Below are positions 30,194 to 32,419 of a stretch of 32,419 nucleotides of DNA, in pieces (position 1 is the stretch's first letter; the number at the start of each line of letters is the position of its first letter). The notes beneath the pieces were generated by a model. It saw nothing but the letters and a program-made list of their open reading frames with translations. It was not told the origin of the DNA and made no database searches. Origin of the DNA: Rhodococcoides corynebacterioides. GTDB taxonomy: Bacteria; Actinomycetota; Actinomycetes; Mycobacteriales; Mycobacteriaceae. Both the position numbers and the translations under genes were made by a program. Location: NCBI RefSeq assembly GCF_019834675.1, contig NZ_JABUBU010000030.1, positions 1 through 32,419 of the forward strand, read 5' to 3'.

Positions 30194-30322
30194 TCAGAGC
30201 AGGCCCTTCGCCGCGCAGAGCGCGAGCAGGGCCGCGAGGACGACGCCACTGACGCCCAGCAGCGTCGCCTCGAGCGGCCGCGGTTTCCGGGGGTCACGAA
30301 CGGTGGTGGTCCTCTTCGCCAT
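30194..30322 (-). CDS. 42-residue single-helix membrane protein
   Basis: A very short open frame with a clean signature: a basic N-terminus (MAKRTTTVRDPRKPRP), one membrane helix (LLGVSGVVLAALLALCAA) and a three-residue end. The N-in topology follows from the basic residues. Its TGA lies directly next to the stop of the opposite small gene, the packing expected for two real convergent genes. No ribosome binding site is obvious. Function unknown; too short to assign to a family from sequence alone. Confidence 0.6.
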   Translation of the reverse strand: MAKRTTTVRDPRKPRPLEATLLGVSGVVLAALLALCAAKGLL

Positions 30323-30367
30323 GACACCAGTGTCTCGGATCCCGGTTTACGTCGCAAGAACAGCGCC

Positions 30368-30395
30368 CCCGTGTCAGTCGAACGCGCGACACGGG
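30368..30395 (-). terminator. Hairpin terminator behind the alcohol dehydrogenase gene
   Basis: CCCGTGTC and GACACGGG form a perfect 8-bp stem with a 12-nt loop, 22 nt beyond the stop of the dehydrogenase gene and before the 42-residue gene on the same strand. No U tract. It could alternatively be an operator for the small gene. Confidence 0.5.
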
Positions 30396-30417
30396 TAAAT
30401 GGCCCGAAATGGTCGGT

Positions 30418-31461
30418 TCAGCCGAAGTCGATCATCACCTTCAGGGCCTCACGGTCGTCCATGGCGCGGTACGCGTCCGGAACGTCGTCGATACGCACGG
30501 ACCGGTCGAACACCTTGCCCGGCGTGATGGTGCCGTCGAGCACCTGCGGGATGGCCTGCTCCAGGTAGGCGCGGACGGGTGCGACGCCGCCCGTCAGCGT
30601 CACGTTGTGGCCGAACAGCGAAGCCCACCCGACGGGCGCGTCCTGGTACTGCGGCACCCCCACGCGGGAGATGACGCCGCCGGGACGGACGATGCCGTAG
30701 GCCTGCTCGTACGCCGGCATGTGGCCGACGGCCTCGAGCACCACGTGGCTGCCCTCGCCGCCGGTGAGTTCCTTGACCTTCTCGATGCCCTCGTCGCCGC
30801 GCTCGGCCACCACGTCGGTGGCGCCGAACTCGCGGCCGAGGTCGGTGCGGGAGGTGTGCCGGCCCATGAGGATGATGCGTTCGGCGCCGAGCTGCCGGGA
30901 GGCCAGCACCGCGGACAGCCCCACCGCGCCGTCGCCGATCACCGTGACGGTCTTGCCCTGCTCGACGCGGCCCATGACGGCCGCGTGGTAGCCGGTGAGG
31001 TAGACGTCGGAGAGCGTGAGCAGCGACGGCAGCAGATCCGAGTGTTCGTCGACACCCGGCACCGCCACCAACGTTCCCGACGCCTGCGGGATGCGGGCGT
31101 ACTCGGCCTGCAGTCCGCCGGTCTCCGCGCTGCCCCAGCCGCCGCCGTGGACGCACGAGGTGTGCAGGCCCTCCCGGCAGAACACACAGGTGTTGTCGGA
31201 GTACGTGAACGGGGTGATGACGAAGTCGCCCTTGCGCAGACCCGTCACCTCGGAGCCGAGGTCCTCGATGACACCGATCAACTCGTGGCCCATGGGCCGA
31301 CCCTCGCTGCGGGGCTTCAGCGAGTGGTAGGGGTGCAGGTCGGAGCCGCACACGCACGCGCGGACCACGCGGACGATGGCGTCGGTCGGTTCGAGGATCC
31401 GCGGGTCGGGCACGGTCTCGACACGAACGTCCCCGGCGGCGTACATGAACGTTGCTTTCAT
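30418..31461 (-). CDS. Zinc-dependent alcohol dehydrogenase family protein
   Basis: A 347-residue medium-chain dehydrogenase. Catalytic zinc ligands are in RACVCGSDLHPY (Cys) and GHELIGVIEDLG (His-Glu). The structural zinc lobe shows NTCVFCREGLHTSCVHGGGW, where the usual four-cysteine set is reduced to Cys, Cys and Cys plus nearby His. The NAD(P)-binding motif is VTVIGDGAVGLSAVLASRQL, and the ending is typical (VRIDDVPDAYRAMDDREALK). It oxidises an alcohol or reduces an aldehyde; the substrate is unknown. The ATG at 31461 gives the conserved opening MKATFMYAAGDV; GGAGGAG is present but 13 nt away. It is divergent from an amidohydrolase gene. Confidence 0.93.
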   Translation of the reverse strand: MKATFMYAAGDVRVETVPDPRILEPTDAIVRVVRACVCGSDLHPYHSLKPRSEGRPMGHELIGVIEDLGSEVTGLRKGDFVITPFTYSDNTCVFCREGLHTSCVHGGGWGSAETGGLQAEYARIPQASGTLVAVPGVDEHSDLLPSLLTLSDVYLTGYHAAVMGRVEQGKTVTVIGDGAVGLSAVLASRQLGAERIILMGRHTSRTDLGREFGATDVVAERGDEGIEKVKELTGGEGSHVVLEAVGHMPAYEQAYGIVRPGGVISRVGVPQYQDAPVGWASLFGHNVTLTGGVAPVRAYLEQAIPQVLDGTITPGKVFDRSVRIDDVPDAYRAMDDREALKVMIDFG

Positions 31462-31532
31462 GCGTATGTCTCTACTCCTCCGCGGGCGCCGGCGCACCCG
31501 TGGGGTCGGCGAGAGGCGGGCGTGCGCGGTGC

Positions 31533-31538
31533 CATAGT
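31533..31538 (+). promoter_or_regulatory. Possible -10 box of the amidohydrolase gene
   Basis: CATAGT (5 of 6 matches to TATAGT) ends 6 nt before the GTG at 31545, again with leaderless geometry, although GAGGAC in the gap could also act as a weak ribosome binding site. Confidence 0.35.
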
Positions 31539-31544
31539 GAGGAC

Positions 31545-32419
31545 GTGCCGGAACTCGATCACGACGTCGCCCGCGTTCGCGCGCTCCTCGCCGACCTGGG
31601 GCTGGACTCGATGGTGGACATCCACACCCACTTCATGCCGCACAACGTGCTGGCCAAGGTGTGGGGCTACTTCGACGCGGTCGAGCCGCGGCTGGGTCAG
31701 CCGTGGCCCATCGAGTACCGCACCGAGGAGGACGCGCGGACCCAGCGGCTCCGCGCCTACGGCGTCGAGCGGTTCACCTCCCTGCTCTACCCCCACAAGC
31801 CGGGCATGGCGCAGTGGCTCAACGGGTGGGCCGGGGAGTTCGCGGATCGAACGCCGGACTGCGTCCGCACCGGCACGTTCTATCCGGAGGCCGAGGCGGC
31901 GTCGTACGTCCGGACGGCGATCGACGACGGCGTGGGCATTTTCAAATGCCATGTGCAGGTGGGGGACTACGACGTTCACGACCCGCCTCTCGACGACGTG
32001 TGGGGCGCCATCCAGGACGCCGACGTTCCCGTGGTGATCCATTGCGGGTCCGGTCCCGAGCCCGGCCGCTTCACCGGCCCCGACCCCGTCGACGCACTGA
32101 TGCGCCGCTTCCCGCGGCTGCCGTTGGTGATCGCGCACATGGGGATGCCGGAGTACGGTCGCTTCCTCGACCTCGCCGACCGGTACGAGAGCGTGCGGCT
32201 GGACACCACCATGGTGTTCACCGCGTTCACCGAGCGGCTCGCGCCCTTCCCGGTCGGCCTGCGTCCGCGACTGCTCGACCTGCAGAAGCGCATCCTGTTC
32301 GGCAGCGACTTCCCCAACATCCCGTACCCCTACGCCGACGCCCTCCGGGCCGTCATGGAACTCGGGCTCGGTGACGACTGGGCGCGGGACGTGGTGCGGG
32401 AGAACGGGCGGGGGTTGGT
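31545..32419 (+). CDS. Amidohydrolase family protein (TIM-barrel metal hydrolase), partial
   Basis: At least 291 residues, open to the window end without a stop. It belongs to the amidohydrolase-related family of decarboxylases and hydrolases. The metal-ligand pair His27-x-His29 (MVDIHTHFMP) is followed by a basic/His segment GIFKCHVQVG, His in VVIHCGSGP, His in LVIAHMGMPEYG and the catalytic Asp in LFGSDFPNIPYP. All core ligands are therefore in view and only the C-terminus is cut. Substrate unknown. The GTG at 31545 is chosen as the first start after the divergent alcohol dehydrogenase gene, 83 nt away; shared regulation of the two is plausible. Confidence 0.88.
   Translation, partial: MPELDHDVARVRALLADLGLDSMVDIHTHFMPHNVLAKVWGYFDAVEPRLGQPWPIEYRTEEDARTQRLRAYGVERFTSLLYPHKPGMAQWLNGWAGEFADRTPDCVRTGTFYPEAEAASYVRTAIDDGVGIFKCHVQVGDYDVHDPPLDDVWGAIQDADVPVVIHCGSGPEPGRFTGPDPVDALMRRFPRLPLVIAHMGMPEYGRFLDLADRYESVRLDTTMVFTAFTERLAPFPVGLRPRLLDLQKRILFGSDFPNIPYPYADALRAVMELGLGDDWARDVVRENGRGL

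Noticed and set aside
30409..32037. A 542-codon + strand frame across the alcohol dehydrogenase and amidohydrolase
   Set aside because: It is antisense to the dehydrogenase and out of frame with the amidohydrolase; the translation has no family features.

Overview
The window is a 32.4 kb stretch of very GC-rich chromosomal DNA from an actinobacterium. A mycobacterial-type dCTP deaminase, two GAF-ANTAR proteins, many GTG starts, 4-nt ATGA/GTGA gene overlaps and several TANNNT boxes placed 6-7 nt before start codons all fit a mycolic-acid-containing genus. Rhodococcus or a close relative is my best guess, an inference without database support. I see no prophage, insertion sequence or CRISPR array. 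The only candidate mobile or modular unit is a roughly 1 kb AbiEi-DUF559 cassette bracketed by two 49-nt palindromic repeats.

Layout, left to right. 1-1594: a transglutaminase-like protein (-), tRNA-Gly(CCC) (-) and dcd (+). 1690-5441: three consecutive + strand genes for divergent Hsp70/actin-fold proteins. The first two are membrane-anchored, with long low-complexity tails predicted to lie outside the membrane. 5452-7425: an RsbW-like ATP-binding protein (-) and a GAF-EAL c-di-GMP phosphodiesterase (+). 7600-9947: PhoU and a polyprenyl-phosphate sugar transferase. 10082-12307: a GAF-ANTAR regulator, a hemerythrin-like protein and a second, convergent GAF-ANTAR regulator. 12384-13729: a TetR regulator divergent from bluB (lower ligand of vitamin B12). 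13783-15388: an MFS exporter followed by an ArsR regulator. 15490-19410: a four-gene, translationally coupled membrane operon of unknown function, with a cupredoxin-like lipoprotein and histidine-bearing membrane segments. 19499-21535: a secreted CocE/NonD hydrolase. 21546-23764: a cobalamin riboswitch, btuF-like lipoprotein and btuC-like permease, with no ATPase gene after them. 23768-24782: the AbiEi-DUF559 cassette. 24793-27190: a methyltransferase and a membrane GGDEF(degenerate)-EAL protein, both -. 27368-30322: a DUF72 protein, an orphan ModA-like lipoprotein, a dihydrofolate-reductase-fold protein and three tiny membrane proteins. 30418-32419: a zinc alcohol dehydrogenase divergent from an amidohydrolase that runs off the window.

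Common themes are B12 supply (bluB plus riboswitch-controlled uptake), signalling to c-di-GMP (two EAL proteins, neither with an intact cyclase) near surface polysaccharide synthesis, and antitermination by two ANTAR proteins around a hemerythrin. The parts I consider least described are the Hsp70-like trio, the four-gene membrane/cupredoxin operon, and the repeat-bracketed AbiEi-DUF559 cassette in the place where the B12 transporter ATPase would be expected.
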